A DNA stretch of 64,000 nt from Ancistrus triradiatus. Its lineage: Eukaryota > Chordata > Actinopteri > Siluriformes > Loricariidae. Below, piece after piece: positions 1-11,269 of the stretch. Every line of letters begins with the position of its first letter. The stretch's first letter is position 1. A program made the position numbers and the translations under genes. Under the pieces are notes generated by a model that was not told the DNA's origin, did no database searches, and was given only the letters and a program-made list of their open reading frames with translations. Location of the stretch: positions 322,496 through 386,495 of the forward strand of contig JAJAGP010000433.1 of the NCBI GenBank assembly GCA_025084515.1, read 5' to 3'.

Positions 1-868
1 CCGAGCCGCTAGAGCCCTGTAGCCCTGTAATTGAGCACGCTGGCTCCGTATATGAGACATTAGCACCCCGTGGCTTGGTATCTGAGCCCACTGGTTCCGT
101 TTCCAAACCGCTAGCGCCAGCTTGCTCTGTTTCCAAGCATGCCGTGCTCATTAGCTTTATTTCTGAGTCGAAAGCGCCCTTTAGCCCTGTACCTGACAAG
201 GTTTGTTTCGTTTCCAAGCTGTCTGCACCGCTTGGCTTGGTACCTGATCAAGTCTGTCTTGTTTTTGAGCCATTAGCGCTGCCTAGCTCTGCGCCTGAAC
301 TGTTAGCGCCACTTAACTCTGTACCTGACCAAGTTGGTTCCATTTTTGAACCATTCACGCCACTTAACCCCGTTTCCGAGCACCACATGCCCGCTAGCTT
401 GGTAACCGAGCCATTTGCATCACTTAGCTCTGCACCTGAGCACGGTTGTTCCATTTTCAAACTGTTAGCAGCGCTTTCTCAGTACTTGAGTGCATTGGTT
501 CCGTTTTTCAGCAGTTAGCACCATCTAGTTTTGTGGCCAAGCATGTTGCCTCTATACCTAAATGTGTTGGATCTGTATTCGAACCATCAGCACTGCCTAG
601 TTCCATATCTGAGCATGCTGTGCCCCTTAGTTTCGTATATGGACATGTTAGCTCTGTGTCCGAATTTGTTGGCTCTGTTTCTGTGCATGTTGCATCTCCT
701 GGTTCCATAGAGGCAGGATTAGCATCGTATAGTTGCATATCTGAGCAAGACGTGTCACTTAGTTCCATGTCTGTGTACGCTGCACCGCTTGGCTCCTTAT
801 CTAAGCCATTACCTTCTCCCAATAGCTCCGTACCTGAGCTGTTAGGGTCGTTCAGCTAAGTATCTGAG
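1..868. repeat. Degenerate tandem repeat, about 63-nt period
   Basis: The stretch is built from diverged units with phrases such as 'cctgaccaagttggttcc' and 'tctgagcatgctgtgcc' recurring about every 63 nt (21 codons). Because the period is a multiple of three, overlapping frames stay open on + (75-518, 446-859) and on -. No start context, splice signal or known domain supports a protein, so the open frames are probably a by-product of the repeat. It passes directly into the 30-nt minisatellite and may belong to the same larger element, which begins left of the window. Confidence 0.6.
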
Positions 869-954
869 CATGACGTGCTCTCTAGTGTCTGTACCAGTTG
901 TGCTGACCCCTGCACCACAGATATTAGTTTCAATAAGTTCCAGTAAGGTCTTGC

Positions 955-2080
955 CAGAGGTCGTCTGCTCAAGTGAGGCCTTCCAGAGGCCGTCTGCTCA
1001 AGTGAGGCCTTCCCAGGGGCTGTCCGCTCAAGTGAGAACTTCCCAAAGGCCGTCTTCTCAAGTGAAGTCCTCCCAGAGGCTGCCTGCTCAAGTGAGGCCT
1101 TTCCAGAGGCCATCTGCTCAAGTGAGGCCTTTCCAGAGGCCATCTGCTCAAGTGAGGCCTTTCCAGAGGCCATCTGCTCAAGTGAGGCCTTTCCAGAGGC
1201 CATCTGCTCAAGTGAGGCCTTTCCAGAGGCCATTCGCTGAAGTGAGGCCTTCCCAGAGGCCGTGCGCTCAAGTAAGGCTTTCCCAGAGGTCGGCCGCTCA
1301 CGTGAGGCCTTCCCAGGGGCTGTCCGCTCAAGTGAGAACTTCCCAAAGGCCGTCTGCTCAAGTGAGGCCTTTCCAGAGGCCGTCTGCTCAAGTGAGGCCT
1401 TTCCAGAGTCCATCTGCTCAAGTGAGGCCTTTCCAGAGTCCATCTGCTCAAGTGAGGCCTTTCCAGAGGCCATTCGCTGAAGTGAGGCCTTCCCAGAGGT
1501 CGTCCGCTCAAGTAAGGCTTTCCCAGAGGTTGTCTGCTCACGTGAGGCCTTCCCAGAGGACGCCGGCTCAAGTGAGGCCTTCCCAGAGGCCATCTGCTCA
1601 ATGAGAACTTCCCAGAGGTCGTCCACTCAAGTGAGGCCTTCCCAGAGGCTGTCCGCTCAAGTGAGGCCTTCCCAGAGGCTGTCTTCTCAAGTGAAGTTCT
1701 CCCAGAGGCCGTCTGCTCTAATCAGGACTTCTCAGAGGCCGTCTGCTCTAATCAGGCCTTCTCAGAGGCCGTCTGCTCAAGTGAAGTCTTCCCAGAGGCC
1801 GTCTGCTCAAGTGAAGCCTTGTCAGAGGCCATCTGCTCACGTGAGGCCTTCCCTGAGGCCGTCTGTTCCAGAGAGTCATTCCCAGAGGCCATCTGTTTCA
1901 GAGGGGCCATGCCATAGACTGCCTGCTCCCAAGAGGCCTTGCCAGAGGCCACGTGCTCCCATGAGGCCTGTCCTGAGGACGTCCAGAGTGTGCTGCCTTG
2001 CCTTGAGGATATCCAGAGCTCTCCGCCTTGCCATGAGGACATCCAGAGCGCGCGCCTCGCCTTGAGGACATCCAGAGCAC
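955..2080. repeat. 30-nt minisatellite (CpG/GC-rich), decaying to the right
   Basis: Units of 30 nt like 'tctgctcaagtgaggcc' plus 'tttccagaggcca' repeat more than 20 times. They are almost identical between about 1080 and 1240 and again at 1350-1470, and become irregular after about 1620. A block of several units (about 1010-1260) recurs at about 1320-1500, so there is a higher-order repeat. All three + frames and the - frames stay open for long runs because 30 is divisible by three (for example 870-1604 + and 856-1626 -). The + reading gives a 10-residue repeat 'PSAQVRPFQR', the - reading 'ASGKASLEQM'. I recognise neither as a protein family and treat the ORFs as unproven. Confidence 0.8.
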
Positions 2081-2089
2081 ACTGCCTCA

Positions 2090-2620
2090 TCCTGTTTTCA
2101 AACCAGACCCATTCGGCTACCACGGCAGGTTTTGTTTTTAGTTTGCTATGTTACTCTTAGTTGTTGTTGTTATTATTATCGCTATTATTTACTTTTCTAT
2201 CATTAAGAAATTGTTTGTTGACTGAAACCTGCATCTTGTCTGCCCTTGCCTCTCCCCACCATAACAGATTCGGATTCAGCTGGCTGTGACTGCATATAAG
2301 CCCAGCTGGAACTTGCACTCACTGCGTTGTAATGTCTTGGTCACATCCGAGTTCATTGTGCGCCTGGCTTTGCAGCTCCATGTGTTTGTGGATTACTCCT
2401 GTTTTGAGTCTCCTTTTGTTTCTGGACTAAGCCTGTCTCTCGCCTTCCTAATGTGTGAACATCGGCCATGTTTGTTTCGCGGTATGCTTGAGCGTTAACA
2501 CGGTCCTTTGTTTACGTCCGCGTCCGCTCTACTGTACTTACTGATTCTTATTGAACCTGCGCTCGTATCTCTCGTTCCTGTCACACACGTGTTAATCGCC
2601 ACTTACATTCTAAAATCTGA
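2090..2620 (+). other. LTR-like sequence (possible end of a retroelement)
   Basis: After the minisatellite comes a T-rich tract with a TTG/TTA run (about 2160-2190), then 'cctgcatcttgtctgccc' and a 'ccataaca' ending near 2271. This resembles the 3' end of teleost LTRs. The following 350 bases have no coding feature I trust. No partner LTR is visible, so the assignment is tentative. Confidence 0.25.
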
Positions 2621-3885
2621 GCAGTTAATTTTAAGGTATAGGTGTGGTTATTATATGGGAAAGGCTTTCTCATACATGGCCCCCCAACTATGGAATAAAC
2701 TCCCCACTTTCGTTCGAGATTCAGACACTCTCCAAAGTTTTAAGTCTAGGCTAAAGACATACCTATTTACACAGGCTTTTGACTAGATTTAGACCAGGAT
2801 GCATGGCTTGGGTCACTGGGGACGGAGTCTGGAGTCATGGTTAGTTCTGGCCTCTGCATGCCTTGTCCGCTGCCGGGAGGAGTGTCGAATGTGGGGCGGT
2901 CTTGGCTGAACTGGGGCTCGTCCTAGTGTCTTGATCGTGCATTCCTTGCCTTAGAATAAAGGGCAGAGCCTGGGGGTTCAGGTTCATAGTCAAAAGATCT
3001 ATGGTGATCAGAGACGTTGTGTTGCTGTTCTCTGCCCTCCGTGGGGTTTGCCATGTCTCATGTGATCATCTTGCTGGTGTCCTACCAGTTCTCCTCCTTT
3101 CTTAGCTAGATGCTGCTTTAGCTAATGCTGGCTGGGGTCTCATGCTACACTTGCACAGTGATTGACTGGAATCAGTTGATTGTTATAGACACTGTGCTCT
3201 AATCAATACTAATTACATTTTCGTTTTTCTCGAGCTGTTGTCCCCGCCAGTTCCAGCCCCTACACATGAGTTCATCTGCTGGCTACCACTTCAGCTGCTT
3301 CAGTCATAGTCCAAGCACCACCTACCCGGCCACTTAATGTTCGATGTGCATACTTCACGCTTTCATTTTACTTTGACTCCATGACTTAGTTTCGGGGATC
3401 TTAGATTTACTCACTGCATGTACGGTACACGGAGACGCAGCGCACTTAATGACCTGAGCATGTGCCAATCTTCATTACTTGAGTCGTCGTAAGGCCTATG
3501 ACTCCGAGAGACGGTTAGTTATGCTGTGATCTGTTGGAGCGCAGGAGCTGCGTCGAACAGTGGGATTGGCATCGCCGGCGCGGCCCAGTGGCGCCCCCGG
3601 TAACCTGCCCGGATGGAGTAGTTTGTCTGGCCCATTTTCGATTAGATTTATCATCTACGCCGCCCAAGGAGTTTGGGTCCCTTTTTGAGTCTTGGTCCTC
3701 CCAAGGTTTCTTCCTAGAACTAGGGAGTATTTCCTTGCCACTGTCGCCCTAGGCTTGCTCAATTTGGGATTGGACGTAGTTATTAGGAGATAATCTAAAC
3801 TTGTAAAGTTGCTTTGAGACAATGCTCCATTGTAAAAAACGCTATATAAATAAATCTGACTTGACTTGACTTGATTATATCATGG
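2620..3885 (+). mobile_element. 3' end of a non-LTR retrotransposon (L2/Rex-like) with TTGAC tail
   Basis: The end of the reverse-transcriptase reading frame is readable at 2640-2786. It contains 'FSYMAPQLWNKLPTF' and 'FKSRLKTYLFTQAFD', the usual C-terminal tail of teleost L2/Rex-like LINEs, followed by a stop. The element ends with a conserved 3' UTR: 'ccaaggtttcttcctagaac', then 'aagttgctttgagacaatg' and 'cgctatataaataaa', terminating in short TTGAC repeats (about 3860-3877). The reverse-transcriptase core is missing, as expected of 5'-truncated insertion. The middle (about 2800-3600) has no recognisable frame and may be UTR or a second insertion. The clade is inferred from the tail only. 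Confidence 0.65.
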
Positions 3886-3935
3886 TGAAGGCTTTTTTTA
3901 TTATCTAAAGAGTTTTACCCCAGAGGAAGCAAGTA

Positions 3936-5460
3936 CAGTGGTGCTTGAAAGTTTGTGAACCCTTTAGAATTTTCTTTATTTCTACATAAATATTAAACCT
4001 ACCTAAAATGTCATCAGATTTTCACACAAGTCCTAAAAGTAGATAAAGAGAATCCAGTTAAACAAATGAGACAAAAATATTATACTTGGTCATTTATTAA
4101 TTGAGGAAAATGATCCAATGTTACATATTAATAAGTGGCAAAAGTATGTGAACCTTTGCTTTCAGTATCTGGTGTGACCCCCTGTGCAGCAATAACTGAA
4201 ACTAAACGTTTCCTGTAACTGTTGGAGAAATTTTAGCCCATTCCTCCGTACAGAACAGCTTTAACTCTGGGATATTGGTGAGTTTCCTCACATTAACTGC
4301 TCACTTCAGGTCCTTTCACAACATTTTGATTAGATTAAGTTCAGGACTTTGATTTGGCAATTCCAAAACATTGACTTTATTCTTCGTTAACCATTCTTTG
4401 GTTGAACGACTTGTGTGCTTAGGATTGTCTTGCTGGACAGATGTCCTGACATTTTCCTTTAGAATTCTTTGATATCATTCAGAATTCATTGTTCCATCAA
4501 TGATGGCAAGCTGTCCTGGGCCAGATGTAGCAAAACAGGCCCAAACTATGATACTACCACCACCATGTTTCACAGATTGGATAAGGTTCCTATGCTGGAA
4601 TGCAGTGTTTTCCTTTCTCCAAACATAACACTTTTCTTTTAAACCAAAAAGTTCTATTTTGGTCTCATCCGTCCACAAAACATTATTCCAATAAACTTCT
4701 GTCTTGTCCACATGATCTTTAGCAAACTGCAGACAAGCAGCAATGTTCTTTTTAGAGAGCAGTGGCTTTCCCCTTTCAACCCTGCCATGCACACCATTGT
4801 TGTTCAGTGTTCTTCTGATGGTGGACTCATGAACATTAACATTAGCCAATGTCAGAGAGGCCTTCAGTTGCTTAGAATTTATCCTGAGGCCCTTTATGAC
4901 CTTGCCAACAATTACACACCTTTCTCTTGGAGTGATCTTTGTCGGTCGATCTCTTCTTGGAGGGTAACAATGGTCTTGAATTTCCTCCATTTGTAGACAA
5001 TCTGTCTGACTGTGGATTGGTGGAGTCCAAACTCTTTAGAGATGGTTTTGTATCCTTTTTCAGTCTGATGAGCATCAACAACTTTTTTCTGATGTCCTCA
5101 GAAATCTCCTTTCTTTGTGCCATGATACACTTCCACAGAAATGTGTTGTGAAGAGCAAACTTTGATAGATCCCTGTTCTTTAAATACAACAGGGTGCCCA
5201 CTCACACCTGATTGTCATCCCATTGATTGATTAACTGCTAATTCTAGAGGTTCACATACTTTTGCCACTCACTAATATGTAATATTGGATAATTTTCCTC
5301 AATAAATAAATGACCAAGTATAATGTTTTGTCTCTTTTGTTTAACTGGGTTCTCTTTATCTACTTTTAGGACTTGTGTAAAAATCTGATGATGTTTTAGG
5401 TCATATTTATGCAGAAATATAGAAAATTCTAACGAGTTCACAAACTTTCAAGCACCACTG
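3936..5460 (-). mobile_element. Tc1-like transposon, family A, degraded
   Basis: Terminal inverted repeats begin 'cagtggtgcttgaaagtttg' at 3936 and end with the complement at 5460, flanked by TA on both sides (the Tc1/mariner target duplication). The transposase is on -, in two overlapping frames (5201-4872 and 4990-4475), so it carries at least one frameshift. It then stops early, before the third catalytic acidic residue. Visible motifs are 'HESTIRRTLNNNGVHGRV', the first catalytic Asp in 'WTDETKIELFG' and 'GGGSIIVWACF'. It cannot encode an intact enzyme. This family recurs throughout the window. Confidence 0.92.
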
Positions 5461-5462
5461 TA

Positions 5463-6510
5463 AGGGCCCTGACTAGCCAGCCCTTAATGTTTATTTGACC
5501 CTGACGACCATGGAGACATTAGGTACTTTGAAAGATATTCAGAATCTTCCAAAAACAATTTTGGAATATTTTGTTTACATCAACACAATTACCCAACAGT
5601 TTTAATGTTATCAGTTTTTCAGGCCTGTGACACACTTGGTCTAATCTGATTGTTATCCAGATATTTCCATTTATTCCTAATATTAAGAATAATGACATTT
5701 TTACCAGTACACTGTAGATTTAATCGTTGCACACAGCATCAAGGATGTATTCATTATGGTATTTTTTGTGCCTCTTGAATGTACAGTAGTTTGTAGGGCA
5801 CATGCTGTATTGGACCAAAAAGCTTTCCAATGCCCTAAAGCAAAAGGGCAATCTGTAAAAATGGGGGCTTTTTAGAATTCCGCAACCATGTTGAAAATTA
5901 TGCTTCAAGGCAATAATTCTTTATGAACCATCTTTCCTTGGACATGTTTGAGTCGTTTGTCATTTTATAAAGATGGTACAGCATATGGTACAGAGTCAGA
6001 ACAGTACCCCTTAGGGCAAGACAAGACCATAATAAGGCCTCTCACTCTGCCTCTGTGTTACTCTGAATAAAACCTAGCAATCTCCCACTTCAAACCCGTG
6101 AGGCCTTTAGAAAGAGAATTGCAAACAGAAATGAGTTTACTCCAGTTTACTCCAACAAGGCAATGTTGACTGTGATATAACGCAGGTATAATTTGATGAA
6201 TACCCTTAATTCTGATCACTTCCAATGAGGAGAAAAAAAATAACAATGTCAGTTAGCCTTATCCTGGTATAACAATTACCTTGAAAGATTAAGCCTTCCA
6301 GCCACTTTAAGTACAATTAATGTTGACTGTATTAACTGACTATCAGAGCAACCACCTGAGAAGTACTATGCTCACAATCTGGCACTAATTGTGATTATAG
6401 AGTATGTCCATCAACTGGGAAAATTTTTTTTGTCAATTTAATGGCTGAAGTAAGACCTCAGTAATAATCATTTGAATGGACACTGACTGTGAAGTTAGGC
6501 ATGGGTTGCA
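5463..6510. other. Intergenic, nothing recognised
   Basis: AT-rich sequence with only short, contextless open frames. I see no repeat terminus, domain or RNA gene. Confidence 0.5.
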
Positions 6511-6512
6511 TA

Positions 6513-7060
6513 CAGTGGTGCATGCAAGTTTGTGAACCCTTTAGAATTATCTGTATTTCTACATAATACAAAACATAATCATATATTCATAGTCATAACA
6601 ATAGATAAAGAGAACCAAATTAAACAATTAAGACAACAGTATTATACTGGTCATTTATTGAGAAAAATTATCCACTGTTACATATCTGTGAGTGGCAAAA
6701 GTATGTGAACCTTTGCTTTTAGTAAAGGGACTCTGACCTCCTTGTGCAGGTTTAACTGCAACTATACACTCCTGGTAACTGTTGACACATGGGCTAGGAT
6801 GAATTTTAGCCTATTCCTTTGTACAAAACAACTCCACTACTGTATGTTGGTGGGTTTCCTCACATGAATTGCTTCCACAACATTTCTATTGGATTAAGGC
6901 CAGGACTTTGACTTGGCCATTTCAAATCATGATTCTTTTTTAACAATGTTTTGGTAGAACAACGTGTGTGCTTAGGGTCGCTGTCTTGCTGCATGACTCA
7001 TATTCCTTTGATGTTCAGTTCACAAACAGAAGTCCAGACATTTTCTTTAGAATTTTAAAA
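6513..7060 (-). mobile_element. Truncated Tc1-like relic, family A
   Basis: One terminal repeat is present at 6513 ('cagtggtgcatgcaagtttg', preceded by TA). The following sequence parallels the first 500 bases of the copy at 3936, including the 'ctcacatgaattgcttc' and 'gattaaggccaggactttg' landmarks in diverged form. The copy breaks off near 7060 with no transposase core and no far terminus. Confidence 0.8.
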
Positions 7061-7861
7061 TGTCTGTTTGTGGTGTAATTCCCACATTTGTCCAATATGT
7101 ATATTTTTCATTTGTAGTCTATAAGCATCTACTTGCAAAAACTCACACAAATAAGTGTCAATTAAATCATTCTTTATAGTTTCTCCACAAAAGTTAGAAA
7201 TAAAACTGTACCAACTAGGGAAAGGTTTGCTTCTGCTTAGAACTTCTCACTCTGGATTGAGTTTCCTGTCTGCAGACCTGTAGCACAAAAGAAGAGAGAG
7301 GAAGTTTGTTACCACATGGGAATGCAAGGACGTTATACTCCAATGGGACATTAAGGTGTTTATCCTTGTAATTCGTAAGCAATATAAAATTAGTGATGTC
7401 ATGCATGTAAATAAAGAAAGAAAGTAGGAAAGGAAAAAAATGTAATAGTTTTGGCCGCAACACTAGAAAAGAACAGTTCCATTTATGGCATTGCATGTTG
7501 TAGTCTCTGTTCTCTATTTTCACAGCACTAAGCTGAAACATTTTATTCAGCTGACTCATGCTGTGTTTGCCGCTGGATGGTAACAGCCCACTCTATATTT
7601 GGCATCTACGAACACTATAACAAAGTGGTGCTTTATTTTTCATTAAAAGGGCATCTTATAACCTGAGCCCCATCATATTCTTTGTTATTTAGGTAGGAAA
7701 TATTCCTTCTCCCACTAGAATTCAATCAGACTAGAGATAAATGTAAAACAGAAAAAGCTGGCATGGCTCATGGATCATGAAGGTGTATCTTTTGTATGTT
7801 CCAATTGGCTTTGTGGTCTCAAACATGATCCTTGAACCTTGGAGTCCTACAGAGAGAGTGT

Positions 7862-7914
<53 letters not shown>

Positions 7915-8330
7915 ATACCAGTCTTCATTATCACTTGCTAGGAATCTTTTGTTTGCTGCTTCTTGCACAATTTGAAGCATACTTTCAGTTCTGCACCCTG
8001 TGCTGATGTTGAGGGAATATAGATACTTATTGGAACACCAACATTCAAATCAATATTCCTTATATTAATCAAAGTCAATTCAAATAGCGGTTAGAATAAA
8101 TAACCATTCTGTTCATATTACTGCTGTATATGGCCAAGGTGAAGCAAGGTGAATCTTCAGTAAAAATCTATTTCTACCTTTCAAACATTGTAGCATTCAT
8201 TTTACAACCCTGGGACTAAATTACATTATCTCAGTCCATTTAAGTATTCAAAAGAGCAATACATTTGCTTTATATATTTTTCTCAAACGGCTTTCTTACT
8301 TTCAGCCTTTCCTTGCCTGATGAGGAAGAA
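7061..8330. other. Intergenic, containing a (TG)n microsatellite
   Basis: No gene or transposon is recognised. The only clear structure is the dinucleotide repeat listed separately. The short - frame at 7731-7934 runs through it and is an artefact ('HTHTHT'). Confidence 0.5.
7858..7912. repeat. (TG)n microsatellite
   Basis: About 27 TG units with one interruption near 7869. Confidence 0.97.
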
Positions 8331-8339
8331 TTACAGGTT

Positions 8340-8640
8340 TTAAACAGTAAAACCCAAAAACAGTACATCAAATCAAAAAGTGTGGACAATGATAAAAAAA
8401 CACAAACAAACAAAATGCAGTGTTGCTTACATTTGCTCTGACTTTTATGTTATTACAGAAATTATGGACCCAAGATATTTCATGTTTTGTCTGCTCAGCT
8501 TCATTTATTTTGGTCATTTATTTTGGTTATTTTGCATTTCAAACATGCAACATACTCCAGTAAATTTTTGGATGGGGCAATTTAGTGCTAATAATAAGGT
8601 AAAACATTAAATAACGATGTTGTTTCAACAGATGATTCTA
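8340..8640 (-). mobile_element. Terminal fragment of Tc1-like family E
   Basis: The sequence 'gacccaagatatttcatg' followed by a diverged 'gcatttcaaacatgcaac' recurs at 37660-37760, where it adjoins a recognisable transposase relic. Only the transposon end remains here, in - orientation. Confidence 0.5.
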
Positions 8641-8785
8641 ATCATGATTTAATACAAAAGCTGTATCCATGAATGGCTTTGAGGACTAAAGATGGGTAGA
8701 GGACATCCAGCTTGAAATGCATGAGAAAATTATTGAAATGTTTAAAAAATAATGTTCCTCAAAGAAAGATTGGATTGGACATACA

Positions 8786-9585
8786 TGTTGTTTCTGTTAT
8801 GGTTCGCCATGTTCAAGGGGCGTTATAACGTGGAGGGCAAACAGTGGTTCGCTCAGAGCTCGGTCCCCATAGCAACCGAATCCGACCTGTGCATGCACGG
8901 ACCACTGTTTGCCCTCCACTGTTTGCACTGGAGAATGCCGAGGTACGCTGGGGGGTGCACATGTGCAGTGCAACAACAGCACAGGTGTGAGAACGGTAAT
9001 TACAAAAGTAAAGCGTGGAGGGCATACAGCGGTCCGCGGATGCGCAGGTGAGACGCGGGCCGCTTCAGAGCCGAGCTCTGCTCACAAGAGCTCGGCTGCA
9101 CTGGAAAATGTCAAGGTGCACAGAGGGTGTGCACAGAAAGCACTCGGAGAGGCGAGGCAAGGAGAAGGTTAGAAAAGGAAGAGACACTTTTCCTTACCTA
9201 GCGCGTACGCCCTAACCAGATTACATCGAGCCTTGCAGATCTACTCGGCCCGCTTTCTTTCCAAGACGGGTCGTACCTGTATTCTCTACCAGAAGATAAG
9301 GCAAGAGGAGCGTCCTCTCTGAGTGTGCAAGACGGGTGAGGTCTTGTGCACGAATGTGTGCGTAGGGCAAGGGTGCGTTGCCTGTCAGTGGCAAAGCATG
9401 CTGTTAAATAGCACCACTGACAGAACAACACAATGACGCATCAATGAAGCCACTAACAACACAATGACGCATCAATCAAACAGTGCATACATGATGCGCT
9501 GGTATATGAGGATCCCACACCATAACTAAGCCGACACTTGCCTCTAGCGGCCCAGGTGTGAACCCTAATAGTTTCCTCTAAAGAG
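8786..9585. other. GC-rich insertion with perfect hairpin, unidentified
   Basis: This block interrupts the family E relic and is much richer in GC and CpG than its surroundings. It holds a perfect 19-bp inverted repeat, 'gtggagggcaaacagtggt' at 8830-8848 and its complement at 8901-8919, with a 52-nt loop. A diverged third copy of the arm is at about 9016-9034. A second perfect 10-bp inverted repeat lies at 9382-9391/9413-9422, and 'acaacacaatgacgcatcaat' occurs twice in tandem (9425-9475). Overlapping short frames on both strands are shadows of the GC content. I see no tRNA- or 5S-like promoter and cannot name the family. Its boundaries are inferred from the copy at 18000. Confidence 0.55.
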
Positions 9586-10109
9586 CATAATATCATTAAA
9601 CGAATCTGGGAATCTAGAGGAATTTCAGTGTGTAAAGGGTAAGTATACAAGCCTAAACTGAAGACTCGTGATCTCGATGCCTCAGACGGCACTGCATCAA
9701 GAATTGTCATTCATCAATAGCTGATATAACCACATAAGCAAGGGATTACTTTATCAAACCTTTATCAAGCACTACAAAACAGAACTACATTCCCAAATTC
9801 TATTTCAAACCTAACTGTGTAAAAACAAGCATTATGCTAATCATGTCCAGAGGTGACATCAACTGGGCTAGAAAGGCATCTGGGATGGGCTGCCACACAG
9901 AGGAGACGTGTATTGTAATCAGACCAATCAGTATTCCATATATTTTTTGGTCCTTATGCTCCAAAGACAAAAGGACCATCCAGCTTGTTATCAGCAACAA
10001 GTCCAAAAGCCAGGGTCTATCATGGTATGGGGTTGTGTCAGTGCCCTTTGCAAAGGTAACACTTCACTTTAGCCTTTTGTGTTGACAGCATCATGCTGAA
10101 TGATGGAAG

Positions 10110-10420
10110 AGATAACAAGCTTTCTAACAGCCTTACCACACTGACACAAATGAACAGCACACTGGCCGAATGCAAGTTGATCTTGTAACCAAACTATTGG
10201 CTTTGTATGAGAGGCGCCATCTAGCGATTATTATGTGTCAATAACACCATCCTCGTGTAAACAATAAGCGGTCTTTTTGACCGCTCTAGTGGCACTTTAG
10301 GTAGACAGACCCAGTGTGGTGCCACTAGGAGGAGGTCCCAGCGGTCAAATGACCGGAGCTCAGCACCTCTATATTTAGGTCAAACCGGCCATGCACTTCT
10401 ACTGTAAATGCAAAGAAAAG
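10110..10420. mobile_element. Small insertion with two short palindromes (MITE-like)
   Basis: The block splits the family E relic. It contains 'agcggtctttttgaccgct' (about 10268-10286) and 'cggtcaaatgaccg' (about 10342-10355), both palindromic and sharing the GGTC/GACC core. Also present are 'ctagtggcac' and 'gtgccactag', which are inverted relative to each other. These nested inverted repeats suggest a short non-autonomous DNA element, but I cannot define its exact ends or superfamily. Confidence 0.4.
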
Positions 10421-10870
10421 TACATTGAGATCTTAGAGCAACATAAGCTGTGTTGAAGACATCATCTTTTTTTTAACAAGGCAATGCAAAAGAACATGCT
10501 ACACACATTACAAAGACAAGGCTGGAGAAGAGGAGGGTATGGGTACTGGACTGGCCTGCCAGCAGCCCTGTATTTGTCCCCAATAAAGAATGTGTCAAGA
10601 ATTTTGAAATGACAAATGTGGCCCTGAACTGTTGAACATGTTAAGTCCTGTTTGCAGAAAGAATAGGACAAAATAGCAACTGAAGCACTTCATGGTTTGG
10701 TATCCTCAATTCCAGTTTTTTAAGAAGGAAGCATTAAATTCTTCACTTTCTCAACTTTATTTGGAAAGGCCTGAAATGCAGGAATGGATGTTTTTTAACA
10801 AATGAAATGAAATTGACCAGACAAAACATAAAATATGTTAGGTTCATACTGTCCATTGTTTCATAAACAA

Positions 10871-10893
10871 GAGAAACACTGTTGTTGTTGTTG
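10871..10893. repeat. (TTG)n microsatellite
   Basis: Seven or so tandem TTG units. Confidence 0.85.
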
Positions 10894-11029
10894 TTGTTGT
10901 TATTTTTTTAATCCATACTCTCCCAGCTTTTTCTGATCTGGAGTTACTGTTTAGGTTTTATAAATTCCACAGTTAATGCTTATGTGCATACACCATCTGA
11001 CAGGCTTACCCTTTTAGCCCTCCCTCTCA

Positions 11030-11266
11030 GCTTTAGTGACATCACAGGGCAGCTGAGTGTATAACCTACCCACAAGAATGCAAGCATAAGAAGGAAAGGA
11101 GAGTGCAAAGAACTCTTTCTTTCACTCTTGTGTGAGTGAGGCACTCAGGACTCAACTCACTCTCTGCTCAGGTGAACACATGGGTGAATGAGGAACTATA
11201 GGCAGGATCTGAACCTGCGTGTGTGATGGGAGGAAAAACAGCTGGACCTTATGTTTACAGAGTCGG
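11030..11266 (+). promoter_or_regulatory. Possible promoter and 5' noncoding exon of the KIAA0040-like gene
   Basis: A CRE-like 'tgacatca' (about 11038) and a TATA-like 'gtgtataacc' (about 11056) lie upstream of a stretch that ends in a good splice donor, 'agtcg|gtaaga', at 11265/11266. It is on the same strand as the coding exon at 14583, and mammalian KIAA0040 as I recall it has noncoding 5' exons. All of this is motif matching; there is no transcript evidence. Confidence 0.2.
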
Positions 11267-11269
11267 TAA

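Larger units (their letters stand above)
8700..10870 (+). mobile_element. Tc1-like relic, family E, interrupted by two insertions
   Basis: The left part (8720-8785) matches 18025-18085 ('gaaaattattgaaatgttta', 'gttcctcaaagaaagattgga'). The match resumes at about 9585 ('atcattaaacgaatc', compare 18118) and continues to about 10110 with 'SKSQGLSWYGVV' coded at 10001-10036, a segment also coded on - at 38160-38220. It resumes again from about 10420 ('cattgagatcttagagcaac') to 10870. The transposase is riddled with stops. The gaps at about 8785-9585 and 10110-10420 are therefore later insertions. Confidence 0.6.

Noticed and set aside
856..1626. 256-codon minus ORF and the matching + ORF in the minisatellite as real genes
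   Set aside because: A 30-nt tandem repeat without stops gives open frames in all phases; there is no start context, domain or exon signal.
955..1860. CRISPR array
   Set aside because: The repeats are contiguous with no unique spacers, and the sequence is from a vertebrate genome.
4712..4996. Plus-strand ORF in the Tc1 copy at 3936
   Set aside because: It is the reverse-strand shadow of the transposase, which reads on -.
7731..7934. ORF encoding a His-Thr repeat
   Set aside because: It is a translated (TG)n microsatellite.
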